Part shown: positions 1 through 8,371 of the stretch, in pieces
Layout of the letters: each line of letters opens with the position of its first letter
Position numbering within the stretch: the stretch's first letter is position 1
Assembly (NCBI GenBank): GCA_963524305.1
Contig: CAURGH010000012.1
Span: 1-53,444, forward strand
Source of the DNA: JABCPH02 sp963524305
GTDB lineage: Bacteria; Fusobacteriota; Fusobacteriia; Fusobacteriales; Leptotrichiaceae
Direction of reading: 5' to 3'
Length of the DNA stretch: 53,444 bases
Notes under the pieces: model-generated
Databases searched by the model: none
What the model saw: the letters and a program-made list of their open reading frames with translations, nothing else
Told to the model about the DNA's origin: nothing
Translations under genes and position numbers: made by a program

Positions 1-101
1 GACAGGGTAGGAACTACCCGAAGAGCTTGGTAAATATATTTGGCTAACAAAAGCAAGTACTTCCCAAGAAGCTCCCGCTTCTAAAAGTGGGAGTAGTTCA
101 C
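1..101 (+). mobile_element. Right-end remnant of an IS200/IS605-type element (candidate omega-RNA 3' part)
   Basis: Two compact hairpins are visible. GGGTAG (5-10) pairs with CTACCC (14-19) around a GAA loop, and CTCCCGCTT (72-80) pairs with AAGTGGGAG (85-93), followed by TAGTTCAC. This layout, with a terminal CTCCC/GGGAG hairpin just before GTTCAC, is what I recall downstream of tnpB genes in IS200/IS605 elements of Fusobacteria and Clostridia, where the RNA acts as the TnpB guide scaffold. The tnpB gene itself would lie upstream, outside the window. The family call rests on memory of the pattern and on the hairpins, not on a search. Confidence 0.6.
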
Positions 102-145
102 TAAAATGATAAAATACTAAATATAAAAATATAGGGAGAAAAATA

Positions 146-2236
146 ATGAGTGGAGATATTAAATTATTTGAAGATGGAATGAAAGAAAAATATGAAAAGT
201 TGAGGAAAGAGATAGAAAAGCATAATAATTTGTACTACAATGAAGATAAACCAATAATTTCTGATATGGAATATGATAAACTAATAAGAGAGCTGAGGGA
301 TTTGGAGAAGAGTAATCCTGACTTGAAAGTAGGATATGAAATAGAAAATTTAAAAATAGATGATGGAAGTGAAAAAGCTGAAAATGAAAATGTGAGTCCG
401 ACTGAAAAAATAGGTGGAATTGCAAGTGAGAAATTTTCAAAAGTTAGACATAGAGTTCCTATGCTTAGTTTGTCAAATACTTATAATATCTCTGAAATTG
501 AGGATTTTGATAAAAGAGTAAAAAAAATAATAGATGTAAAAAAGAAAATTGATTATGTTTTGGAGCTTAAATTGGATGGATTGAGTATTAGCTTGATTTA
601 TGAGAATGGAGTTTTGAAACAAGGGATTACTAGAGGCGACGGACAAATTGGAGAAGATGTTACGGAAAATATAATGGAGATTGAGTCGATTCCTAAAAAA
701 TTGAAAGACCCTATTTCACTTGAGGTTCGGGGAGAGGTAATTTTGCCAATAAGTGAATTTAGTAGAATAAATCAAGAAAGGGAAGATGAAGGCGAAGATG
801 TGTTTGCAAATCCTAGAAATGCAGCGGCTGGAACGATTCGTCAGTTGGATAAAAGTATTGTTAAGGAAAGAAAACTAGATTGCTATTTGTATTATTTGGT
901 TAATGCTGAAGAATATGGCATGAAAACACATAAAGAAAGTATTGAATATATTGAAAAATTAGGATTTAAAACTACAAAAATTTTTGAGTTATATAATGAT
1001 TTTGAAAAACTGGAAAAGGCAATTGATGTTTGGAGAACTAAAAGAGAGAAATTGAATTATGAAACAGATGGATTAGTAATAAAAGTCAATGAATTTGAGC
1101 ATTACGATGAGCTTGGGTATACGACAAAAAGTCCAAGATGGGCGATTGCTTATAAATTTCCAGCAGAGCAAGTGAAAACAAAACTTTATGATGTGACATT
1201 TCAAGTTGGAAGAACGGGTGTTGTAACACCAGTTGCTGAACTAGAAGCTGTGAATTTATCGGGATCTGTTGTGAAGAGGGCTAGCTTACATAATTTTGAT
1301 GAGGTAAGACGAAAAGAAATAAAAATAGGTGATAATGTCATTATTGAGAAGGCAGCAGAAATTATTCCACAGGTTGTGAATGTTGTTTTTGAAGATAGAA
1401 AAGGTGATGAAAAAGATATCGAAGTTCCTAAGAATTGTCCAATTTGTGATAGTGAACTAGTGAAAGAAGAAGGACAAGTTGCTTTAAAATGCTTGAATCC
1501 GCAATGTCCGGAAAAAGTTAAACGAGAAATTGCATATTTTGTTTCAAGGGATGCGATGAATATTACTGGGCTTGGAGAAAAAATTGTTGAGAAATTTATT
1601 GAGCTTGGAAAAATAAAAACGGTTGTTGATATTTATTCATTAAAAAATTATGCAGAAGAGTTAGAAAATCTAGAGAAAATGGGTAAAAAAAGTGTTGAGA
1701 ATTTAATTAATAGTATTGAAGAAAGTAAAAAACAGGGATTTTCAAAAGTTTTGTATGCGTTAGGAATTCCTTTCGTTGGGAAATTTAATGCAAATTTATT
1801 GACAAAAAATTATAATAGCATTGAGTTGCTAAAAGAAAAAAGTATAGAAGATTTGTTGGAAATAAAGGGAATTGGCGATAAAGTTGCTGTTGCGGTTCAT
1901 ACTTATTTGAATGATGAAAATAATTGGGCGAAAATTGTTGCATTGAAGGAAATTGGTTTACAGTTTGAAGCAGAGGAAACTGAGGAAGAGGAGATTGAGG
2001 ATAATCCTATAAAGGGTAAGAGTTTTTTAGCGACTGGGAAATTAGAAAAATATAAAAGAAATGATATAAAAGATATTATTTTGGCAAAAGGTGGAAATTA
2101 TCTTTCAGGTGTGACAAAGAAACTAGACTATTTGATTGCTGGTGAAAAAGCTGGAAGTAAATTATCAAAAGCAACAGAATTAGGAGTTAGAGTATTGACA
2201 GAGGAAGAATTTGAGAAGGAATTTTTAGAGAAGTAA
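146..2236 (+). CDS. ligA: NAD-dependent DNA ligase LigA
   Basis: LigA seals nicks in duplex DNA using NAD+ during replication and repair in the cytoplasm. The 696-residue product has every expected part: an N-terminal Ia domain, the adenylation motif KLDG with Lys142 as the predicted AMP acceptor, a GDG motif shortly after, an OB region, a four-cysteine zinc finger (about residues 431-455, CPIC then CLNPQC), helix-hairpin-helix repeats (about 470-600) and a C-terminal BRCT domain (about 620-696). It is slightly longer than the usual ~670 residues because of an acidic insert near residues 70-90. The ATG is preceded by AGGGAG seven bases upstream. It stands alone between the IS-like remnant and a 95-bp repeat element. 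Confidence 0.97.
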   Translation: MSGDIKLFEDGMKEKYEKLRKEIEKHNNLYYNEDKPIISDMEYDKLIRELRDLEKSNPDLKVGYEIENLKIDDGSEKAENENVSPTEKIGGIASEKFSKVRHRVPMLSLSNTYNISEIEDFDKRVKKIIDVKKKIDYVLELKLDGLSISLIYENGVLKQGITRGDGQIGEDVTENIMEIESIPKKLKDPISLEVRGEVILPISEFSRINQEREDEGEDVFANPRNAAAGTIRQLDKSIVKERKLDCYLYYLVNAEEYGMKTHKESIEYIEKLGFKTTKIFELYNDFEKLEKAIDVWRTKREKLNYETDGLVIKVNEFEHYDELGYTTKSPRWAIAYKFPAEQVKTKLYDVTFQVGRTGVVTPVAELEAVNLSGSVVKRASLHNFDEVRRKEIKIGDNVIIEKAAEIIPQVVNVVFEDRKGDEKDIEVPKNCPICDSELVKEEGQVALKCLNPQCPEKVKREIAYFVSRDAMNITGLGEKIVEKFIELGKIKTVVDIYSLKNYAEELENLEKMGKKSVENLINSIEESKKQGFSKVLYALGIPFVGKFNANLLTKNYNSIELLKEKSIEDLLEIKGIGDKVAVAVHTYLNDENNWAKIVALKEIGLQFEAEETEEEEIEDNPIKGKSFLATGKLEKYKRNDIKDIILAKGGNYLSGVTKKLDYLIAGEKAGSKLSKATELGVRVLTEEEFEKEFLEK

Positions 2237-2254
2237 AATTTGATAATTTCAAAA

Positions 2255-2349
2255 GAGTGTGTAAAAATTTTGTGTAAATTAAATAGGACAGTAAGGTATT
2301 GAATTTACTGGATTTATCTATTAGTTTATACAAAATTATAAACACACTC
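2255..2349. repeat. 95-bp element with terminal inverted repeats, MITE-like
   Basis: The element opens with GAGTGTGT (2255-2262) and closes with ACACACTC (2342-2349). The similarity extends inward about 26 bp imperfectly: both arms read roughly GAGTGTGT followed by an AAATTTTGT-like core. Its size, ends and intergenic position just after ligA resemble a miniature inverted-repeat element. GAGTGTGTAAA-type ends are what I recall for IS256-family transposons, so a non-autonomous IS256 derivative is the best guess. It may also work as a weak bidirectional terminator between ligA and the convergent gene. Confidence 0.5.
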
Positions 2350-2360
2350 AACTTATGTAT

Positions 2361-3122
2361 TTAATGAAAATCTTCATTTTTCAAAATAAAATCCCTAACC
2401 TTTTCAGCAACCTCCTTTTTAGCAAAAAATAATTTCTCAGATTTAAAAGATTTAGTAAAAATAAAAGTTAAAGATGAATAGCTTCCTCCACGATTATAAA
2501 CTCTATCAATTGTTATATCAGAAATCCAAGAATAAGGAATTATGTATGCTGGATAGACAGAAAATAAATATCTGCTTCCAATTTTTAAATCACTTTGTGC
2601 GACCATTCCAGTTTTAACTATTTTTTCAGAGTTGATAAAATCTTCTTTTGCATAATTTAAAAATCTGTATTTTTCTAAGTTATCTAGCATGTCGGCTAAT
2701 CTTTTATTTTCTTTCTTTTTCATAAATAATGCAAATAATAATAGAAAAAGTATAGTAAACCATAAGAAAATTGGGATACCAAATTTAATGAATACAAATG
2801 ACATAGGATTTATTGGAAAATCAGGGAACTCTTGTGCAAATTTTAACTCTTTTAGATATTCAGCATACCCACCGAATAAGATATAAATGGTGTCTATTGC
2901 TAATAAAAAAATTTCTGTATAGTAAACTGGTTTTGCTGTTCTTTCCATTTTTAATAAATTATAAAAAAATTCTCGTGGTTCTAAGTCTTTTAAATCATCA
3001 TTAATTTTAGCGGATATAATTTTTTGCATGCTTTTTTTTCTTAATGTTAAAGAAAAAAATATTGATAGAATAAATAAAAATGGTATAAACATTGTTCCTA
3101 TAATTATTCCATATATTTCCAT
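2361..3122 (-). CDS. Membrane protein of unknown function with C-terminal PH-like region
   Basis: I do not recognise the family. The 253-residue product has an N-terminal hydrophobic segment (about residues 5-27), a likely second one near 70-87 and a strong third one near 108-132, followed by KKKENKR, so the C-terminal ~110 residues are probably cytosolic. That end is beta-rich and ends in an amphipathic helix, in a pattern like small bacterial PH-type domains. It is the last gene of a minus-strand run (7306 down to 2361) in which two other products have the same build, membrane segments followed by a short beta-rich domain. The start has a CTTCCTT-complement (AAGGAAG) ribosome binding site upstream. 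Confidence 0.75.
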   Translation of the reverse strand: MEIYGIIIGTMFIPFLFILSIFFSLTLRKKSMQKIISAKINDDLKDLEPREFFYNLLKMERTAKPVYYTEIFLLAIDTIYILFGGYAEYLKELKFAQEFPDFPINPMSFVFIKFGIPIFLWFTILFLLLFALFMKKKENKRLADMLDNLEKYRFLNYAKEDFINSEKIVKTGMVAQSDLKIGSRYLFSVYPAYIIPYSWISDITIDRVYNRGGSYSSLTFIFTKSFKSEKLFFAKKEVAEKVRDFILKNEDFH

Positions 3123-3227
3123 TTAAAACACTTCCTTTTTATTATAAGATTTGTTATTTTGAATAAATTTTGAATAAATAAAATAGAACTAAATTTCTTA
3201 AAATTCTATAATTATAATATTAGAAGT

Positions 3228-3602
3228 TTAATTATAATTAATAGTATACGGTATCGAATATTCCTTCAAAATAGGGGTTAATTTATTAATTTCATCTAAA
3301 ACCATTTGTTCAGTAACAAAAAATGTAAATTTACTTGTTTGAAAAAATCGTTTGACTACTTTTGAATTTATCGTATGAATCTTTATCAATCCTCTGCAAC
3401 TGTTACGAAAACGACTGCAATAAAATTCTATGTAATCAATATCAGAAAGTGGAATCTTTTTTGTAGGCATAGAGTTTAGGCATAAAATTTCATTTTCTAT
3501 GTAAAAACATTCCATTGTGTTCTTTCTTTTTATTAAATAGATAATAGTTGTGATACTGATAACAAGTACTATCAATTGCAATATCAACATAAAAATAAAC
3601 AT
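3228..3602 (-). CDS. Small single-pass membrane protein, unknown function
   Basis: The product has 124 residues with one hydrophobic N-terminal helix (about residues 2-24, ending in IKRKN) and a soluble remainder. The remainder alternates strands around the motif PLSDIDYIEF and ends in a helix (VLDEINKLTPILKEY). This order of strands then a C-terminal helix is PH-like, as in the neighbouring products at 2361-3122 and 3695-4468. No catalytic motif is visible. An AAGGAGAAA-type ribosome binding site (complement of 3611-3618) lies just upstream of the ATG. I can give no function; a membrane-anchored sensing or scaffold role is only a guess from build. Confidence 0.7.
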   Translation of the reverse strand: MFIFMLILQLIVLVISITTIIYLIKRKNTMECFYIENEILCLNSMPTKKIPLSDIDYIEFYCSRFRNSCRGLIKIHTINSKVVKRFFQTSKFTFFVTEQMVLDEINKLTPILKEYSIPYTINYN

Positions 3603-3694
3603 TGTATTTTTCTCCTTATTTTTTGAATAAAATGAGTATAATTTGTAATTTTGTAATCTTTAAAAAATTTTTATTTCTAAAATCATATAGACTC

Positions 3695-4468
3695 TTAGAA
3701 ATATTCGTATAAATCAGCAATCATCACATTATATTTTGTAAAATATTTTTTTAGCAAACAATAATCAGTTGCCTTGATAGACATTTCAACAAATTTTTTC
3801 TCTTCTTTATCAAAAATTTGAAAAGTGGGATTTCCTTCTTTTCTGCCTTTTCCAGCATTAGCCGCATAAAATTTGGCATAACGAATGTTATCAATTTCTA
3901 TAAATTCTATTTCATTGTTTTCATATAATAATTTTATAATTCTTCCACTTATAATTAAAGAATATTTTCTTTTTTTTAGATCTTTCAAAAAAAAGCTGAA
4001 ATTGACAGCAATCGTTATAATCATGAAAATAACGAAAAAAATATCTTTTAATGTAAAATTTGTTAACAATTCATTTAATTTAAAATAGAGTATTGTAATA
4101 AACATAATAAATAATAGAATACAAAAAAAAATATATGAATTATCTTTTAGTGGATGAATTTCAAATTCATATGGCAATGTCATTTCTTCAAGTTGTTTCA
4201 ATTTTCTTTCGATGAAAGAAATATTTACTTTTATAATAATAGCCAAAAATAAAAGAAAAAAAACAGAACCTCCACTATAAATCAAAAATATTATTTGTTT
4301 TGGGGAAGTTTTATCTAAAAAATATAATTGCATTAGAGCAATGATAAAAAATATTAATGATAAAATCAAAAATATTTTTACAAATTTTTTCTGCCTTGGA
4401 ATATTAGGAATTAACATATCTAATTTTTCATCAAAAATATAACCCCATCTTTTACGATTTTTATCCAT
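3695..4468 (-). CDS. Multi-pass membrane protein of unknown function
   Basis: The 257-residue product begins with a cytosolic-looking stretch containing a basic KKFVK segment. Hydrophobic helices follow at about residues 29-51, 58-79, 110-130 and 140-160, arranged as two pairs. The C-terminal ~90 residues are soluble and beta-rich (IEFIEIDNIRYAKFYA), again resembling a PH-type domain. AGGAGG lies upstream of the ATG (complement of 4475-4480). The gene sits in the same minus-strand run as two smaller membrane proteins with the same kind of soluble end. No family was recognised and no active-site motif seen. Confidence 0.72.
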   Translation of the reverse strand: MDKNRKRWGYIFDEKLDMLIPNIPRQKKFVKIFLILSLIFFIIALMQLYFLDKTSPKQIIFLIYSGGSVFFLLFLAIIIKVNISFIERKLKQLEEMTLPYEFEIHPLKDNSYIFFCILLFIMFITILYFKLNELLTNFTLKDIFFVIFMIITIAVNFSFFLKDLKKRKYSLIISGRIIKLLYENNEIEFIEIDNIRYAKFYAANAGKGRKEGNPTFQIFDKEEKKFVEMSIKATDYCLLKKYFTKYNVMIADLYEYF

Positions 4469-4520
4469 TTTATGCCTCCTAATTTTATTTTTAGAAATGG
4501 TATTTTAAAGTCGTTTTATT

Positions 4521-5450
4521 CTAATTAACAGATATTTCCAAAAATCCTAAAATTTCTTCTTTACTTAACGGCTCAACAAGAATATATGAAGCGTCAATAA
4601 AACGATACTTATCTTTTGGTAATTTTTTTATAAAATCATTATAATCTAATTGACCAATAACTTGATAACTGTTTGGATCATTTTCATCTCCATCAATAGT
4701 AACGAAACCTATATTCCAAAAAGCTATGTCATCATTTTTAACCATATCTAAATTATGAAATTCAACACTAGGTTTATAAGGAATAATTGTTCTGAGATTT
4801 TCTGTTAGAGTATAAGCTCCCATGATTCTTTCATCTTCATCATTTTTATAGAAACGTTGATTTGCCGAATAAGCATCTAAATTTTGAATGTTTCTTACTA
4901 TTTTTGAAAAAGTATCTATAGGATTATTTGAATTATTTATTTCATCTACCATTTCTTCATTGAAAGAAACAGGTCTAGTTGTACCAAAAATAACATAAGT
5001 ATCTGATTCTCCACTTTTTATATTTTCTGTAATTACTTTTATTCCATAAAGTATATCTGATTCATAGTCAAATTTATCAATGTTACCAGTAGTATAAACT
5101 TCACCTCTTTCATTCAAAATCTCCGAATCAAATTCTTTAGCCAACGCTTTTATATATTCCAATGCCAAAAGCCAATCTTCCCTAGATGATGGCGTAAAAA
5201 TTCTTACAATATAATTGTTATATTTTGTGTCATAAGATAGTTCAAATCCCCTTGCACTTTCCTTGCCATCTCCTATTAAAAGACACTGATAATTAGAAAC
5301 AGGAGATAACAGCAAATCATTAATGTCAATATTTCCAGTATTGTAGCTGTAAAGCTCCTTATCCAGCAAACTTAATGCAGTTTCAACATTTAAAACTGCT
5401 TTATACCCTAAAAATTTTTTCTTGTTTTTCACATAAAAACTTATACTCAT
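4521..5450 (-). CDS. DUF4299-like protein, unknown function
   Basis: The 309-residue soluble protein begins MSISFYVKNKKKFLGYK and continues with a VETALSLLDKEL segment, which is how I remember DUF4299-family proteins of fusobacteria and streptococci. There is no signal peptide or membrane helix, and no recognised catalytic motif. The central part has an acidic, alternating pattern typical of an alpha/beta fold (for example the DTYVIFGTTRPVSF segment). It is transcribed with the membrane proteins downstream and the HEAT-like protein upstream. The gene is clearly real from its length and ribosome binding site; the family name is from memory and the function is unknown. Confidence 0.7.
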   Translation of the reverse strand: MSISFYVKNKKKFLGYKAVLNVETALSLLDKELYSYNTGNIDINDLLLSPVSNYQCLLIGDGKESARGFELSYDTKYNNYIVRIFTPSSREDWLLALEYIKALAKEFDSEILNERGEVYTTGNIDKFDYESDILYGIKVITENIKSGESDTYVIFGTTRPVSFNEEMVDEINNSNNPIDTFSKIVRNIQNLDAYSANQRFYKNDEDERIMGAYTLTENLRTIIPYKPSVEFHNLDMVKNDDIAFWNIGFVTIDGDENDPNSYQVIGQLDYNDFIKKLPKDKYRFIDASYILVEPLSKEEILGFLEISVN

Positions 5451-5526
5451 TTTTTTTCCTCCGTATTTTTTTGATTTACTAATTTACTTTTTTATTTTAT
5501 TCAAATTTCTAAAAAGATATAATGTA

Positions 5527-6984
5527 TTATTTTATTAATTTATTTAATTTTTCTTTCAATTCATCATCAACTTCAATTTTTTCTAAGTTTTTTATATTTT
5601 CTATTATTTCATTAGGAAAAATATATCCCGTATCTTTCCATTTTTGCAATGTATTAGTTCCTCCATATCTCACATTTACATAAGGAGAATTTAGGGCACA
5701 TATAATTAAATTTTTTCCTATCCCTTCAAAATTTTCTAGAGTTCTAACTGCAACATCTAAAACTGTAAATTCTTCATATTTAAAATTGATTTTATCAGTA
5801 GGAGATCCTTTCATTTTTTCTAATGGTAGTCTTTTTTCTACGAGTGAGACAAGTTTTTCCATATTTTCTTTTTTTGATATATCATATATTATATAGGGAT
5901 TTTTTAGAAGATTACTTTGTAAATATTCTAAAGCATACGGTTCAATGTCTATTTTTATATATTTTGCTATATCATAAGAATATCCTTTTTTCATTAATTC
6001 TTTTATATTATTTACAGTTCTTTCAGAATTTAAAATCTCATTGCAAATTTTTATAAAATTATTATTGATTTTTTCATCATCTTTTATATATTCTTGAATC
6101 ATCATAACAGAACGATAATCGTTTTCTGTTGAAGATAAATATTTTGCTTTTTTTAAATATTTTTCAATCAGCATTTCTTTATTTTCTAAGGATGAAATTC
6201 CAAAAGCAGGTCCTTCATTTAATAAAGCAGTAATTAAATATGAAATATCATTAAATTTTTTATTAGAAATATTTTCTTCATCTAATAATTCTAGTAAATT
6301 TATTTTTTTTGCACAAGTTAGAGCAGTATATGCTGGGTCTATTTCATTGTGACAACCTTCTTCTAATAACCAATCTTTTATTTCATCATTAGTAACTTCT
6401 AAATATGCGATAGAATGTACCCTTCCCCATCCTTTAACCTTTTTAGCAATTTCAAAAATCTCTTCATTTGAATTTTCTAGCCTAGCTATTATATCTAAAC
6501 AAAATAAGGTAAACTCGTCAGAAAGAGCTAAAGTTTTTATTATTTCCATTACTTTAACATCTTTTTCAACTCCCATTAATAATAATACAGCCAAAGAAAA
6601 TTTTATACTTTCTTTATTTTTAGAAGTTTTCAATTGAGAGATAGTAAATTCATACAAATTATTAGCATTTATTTTTTCACTTTCTTGAATAATCCAATTT
6701 AATAAGGAAGTTCTTGATGAAATCATTAAAAAATCTAAATGGTCTAAATTATTTTGAGCTTCTTTAAATTTTCCTTCTGAAATTTGAAATACAATATTCT
6801 TCAAAGCTTCTATATTTTCTTCATTTGTATCAGTATGATACAAAAAAACGCCATCCATTGCACCATCTGCCCAAGGAATTCCATTCTCCTCTTCTTGAGG
6901 CAAAGCAAAATCTTCAGGTAATTTTCTACACTCTAGAATAGAAGATTTTATTAATTCATATATAGATAAATTTTTATTTTCCAA
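5527..6984 (-). CDS. HEAT/ARM-like helical repeat protein
   Basis: The 485-residue product is almost entirely helical, soluble and acidic. It lacks a signal peptide. The C-terminal third contains a HEAT-type unit (IICALNSPYVNVRYGGTNTL followed by a short loop), and paired helices recur through the rest, so an alpha-solenoid scaffold is likely. The N-terminal segment contains GIPWADGAMDGVFLYH, which I cannot assign. AAAGGAGAA (complement of 6991-6999) precedes the ATG. It lies between a small protein gene and the DUF4299-like gene on the same strand, with short gaps, so co-transcription is likely. Solenoid proteins usually bind partners; which partner is unknown. Confidence 0.75.
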   Translation of the reverse strand: MENKNLSIYELIKSSILECRKLPEDFALPQEEENGIPWADGAMDGVFLYHTDTNEENIEALKNIVFQISEGKFKEAQNNLDHLDFLMISSRTSLLNWIIQESEKINANNLYEFTISQLKTSKNKESIKFSLAVLLLMGVEKDVKVMEIIKTLALSDEFTLFCLDIIARLENSNEEIFEIAKKVKGWGRVHSIAYLEVTNDEIKDWLLEEGCHNEIDPAYTALTCAKKINLLELLDEENISNKKFNDISYLITALLNEGPAFGISSLENKEMLIEKYLKKAKYLSSTENDYRSVMMIQEYIKDDEKINNNFIKICNEILNSERTVNNIKELMKKGYSYDIAKYIKIDIEPYALEYLQSNLLKNPYIIYDISKKENMEKLVSLVEKRLPLEKMKGSPTDKINFKYEEFTVLDVAVRTLENFEGIGKNLIICALNSPYVNVRYGGTNTLQKWKDTGYIFPNEIIENIKNLEKIEVDDELKEKLNKLIK

Positions 6985-7009
6985 TTTTTTATTCTCCTTT
7001 TTTATAGTT

Positions 7010-7306
7010 TTATCTTATTATATGCTCATCTAACTGAATAAAGCAAACAATTTTTTTATTTTTCAGTTCCTCTATACTTGGTAATGTATCATTTTCCTCA
7101 TCATCTTCCAGTCCCACCTGAGCAATCAAATGGTCGGAAAATTCATTTTCATAAATATCACAGGTAATAAACGGAACACCTTTAATACACAGAGCATCTT
7201 GCACATCTACATAATAGATTGTATTTCTAAATACACCAAGGGTTGATTCATTAATAATAATTTTAACTTTTCCAACATAAAAAATTTCTTTTTTCCTTCT
7301 AAACAT
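7010..7306 (-). CDS. Small conserved-looking protein of unknown function
   Basis: This 98-residue product starts MFRRKKEIFYVGKVKIIINE and contains many hydrophobic strands and an acidic turn (EDDEENDTLPSIEEL). It has two cysteines but no zinc-binding spacing. Its ATG has GAGAGGA upstream (complement of 7312-7320). It is the first gene of the minus-strand run, 25 bp from the HEAT-like gene, and faces the esterase gene across a divergent intergenic region. I see no domain to assign. Confidence 0.65.
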   Translation of the reverse strand: MFRRKKEIFYVGKVKIIINESTLGVFRNTIYYVDVQDALCIKGVPFITCDIYENEFSDHLIAQVGLEDDEENDTLPSIEELKNKKIVCFIQLDEHIIR

Positions 7307-7476
7307 TTCATTATCCTCTCTATAAATATTTTTTTGTTGATAGAGTTTACAAAAATTCCAGATTTTATCAAATATTTTAGTTTATTTTACCATAATTTAA
7401 AAAAAAATTAAATATATTTAATCAAAGAAAAAAATTATTTAGTATAAATAAATTGGATAAAATTTTTAAAAATATA

Positions 7477-7485
7477 TGTTATAAT
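7477..7485 (+). promoter_or_regulatory. Extended -10 promoter for the esterase gene
   Basis: TGTTATAAT is a perfect extended -10 (TG, one base, TATAAT) about 70 bp before the esterase ATG. No good -35 at 17 bp was seen, which is common with extended -10 elements. The rest of 7307-7553 is AT-rich divergent intergenic sequence, with AAAAAGGAGAA just before the start codon and nothing else identified. Confidence 0.5.
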
Positions 7486-7553
7486 TAATTATATTAATCA
7501 AAATTTATTTAAAATAAATTCAATATTCAAAAAATATTAAAAAAGGAGAAAAT

Positions 7554-8252
7554 ATGAAAAAATTAAATTTCAAAATAGAAGAAAAAGAATGTGTTTTATA
7601 TACAAATGAAAATAAAAAGACAGAATATATTTTAATACAGCCTGTCGATGAGCATGATATGAAACTTTTAGACAATGAAGTGAAATATATTTCTGAAAAT
7701 ACGGATAAAAATTTTAGTTTGGTAGCTTTCAAAATAGAAGACTGGAATAGTGAGCTGACACCTTGGGAAATGCCACTTCTTCGTGGAAAAGGAAATTTTG
7801 GCGATGGAGCTGGTAAAACATTAGAGTTTATAAAGGAAAAATTGATTCCAAATTTGGTAAAATTTGTGAATATTCAAGAAAATAATGTGAAATATGTTTT
7901 GGGAGGATATTCACTTGCAGGATTGTTTTCGTTGTGGTGCGGGTATCAGACGGATATTTTTGTTGGAGTGATTGGAGCTTCACCATCAGTTTGGTATAAG
8001 GATTGGATTAAGTTTGTGAAAAATAATGAAATTTTGGCAAAAAATGTTTATTTGAGTCTTGGAGATTTGGAGGAAAAGACTGAACATCAGGTTTTATCAA
8101 AGATTGGGGATAATATAAGGGAATATTTTGAAATTTTGAGAAATTCTGAAAATTTGGAAAAATGTGTCTTAGAATGGAATGAGGGAAATCATTTTAGGGA
8201 TTCGGATGTACGGACTGGGAAAGGGTTTGCCTGGATTTTAGGAAATGTTTGA
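7554..8252 (+). CDS. Alpha/beta-hydrolase, putative esterase
   Basis: The 232-residue cytosolic protein has the esterase nucleophile elbow GGYSLAG with predicted nucleophile Ser120, followed by GVIGASPSVWY, a signature of the Fes/esterase D-like family (PF00756). A candidate catalytic His213 lies in EGNHFRDSD near the end. It lacks a signal peptide, so the substrate is presumably an intracellular ester. The family's substrates range from siderophore esters to S-formylglutathione and small acyl esters; the sequence does not tell which. It is monocistronic: it has its own extended -10 promoter and is followed by two hairpins. Confidence 0.8.
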   Translation: MKKLNFKIEEKECVLYTNENKKTEYILIQPVDEHDMKLLDNEVKYISENTDKNFSLVAFKIEDWNSELTPWEMPLLRGKGNFGDGAGKTLEFIKEKLIPNLVKFVNIQENNVKYVLGGYSLAGLFSLWCGYQTDIFVGVIGASPSVWYKDWIKFVKNNEILAKNVYLSLGDLEEKTEHQVLSKIGDNIREYFEILRNSENLEKCVLEWNEGNHFRDSDVRTGKGFAWILGNV

Positions 8253-8258
8253 GTTGTT

Positions 8259-8283
8259 AAAGAGAGTTTTTGAAACTCTCTTT
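8259..8283. terminator. Perfect palindromic hairpin after the esterase gene
   Basis: AAAGAGAGTTT (8259-8269) pairs with AAACTCTCTTT (8273-8283) around a three-base loop. It starts seven bases after the esterase stop codon. The 3' side ends in only three T residues, so it may be an mRNA-stabilising hairpin that works with the stronger terminator just downstream. Confidence 0.6.
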
Positions 8284-8294
8284 AAATTGACTTT

Positions 8295-8326
8295 CTCACT
8301 ATACTAATATAAGTAGTGAGTTTTTT
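8295..8326 (+). terminator. Rho-independent terminator
   Basis: CTCACTA (8295-8301) pairs with TAGTGAG (8314-8320) and is followed directly by six T residues. It ends the esterase transcript before the convergent argH gene. Confidence 0.75.
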
Positions 8327-8371
8327 GAATTTTTTAAAAATAATTGCTATTACATTTTAAATTTATATAAA

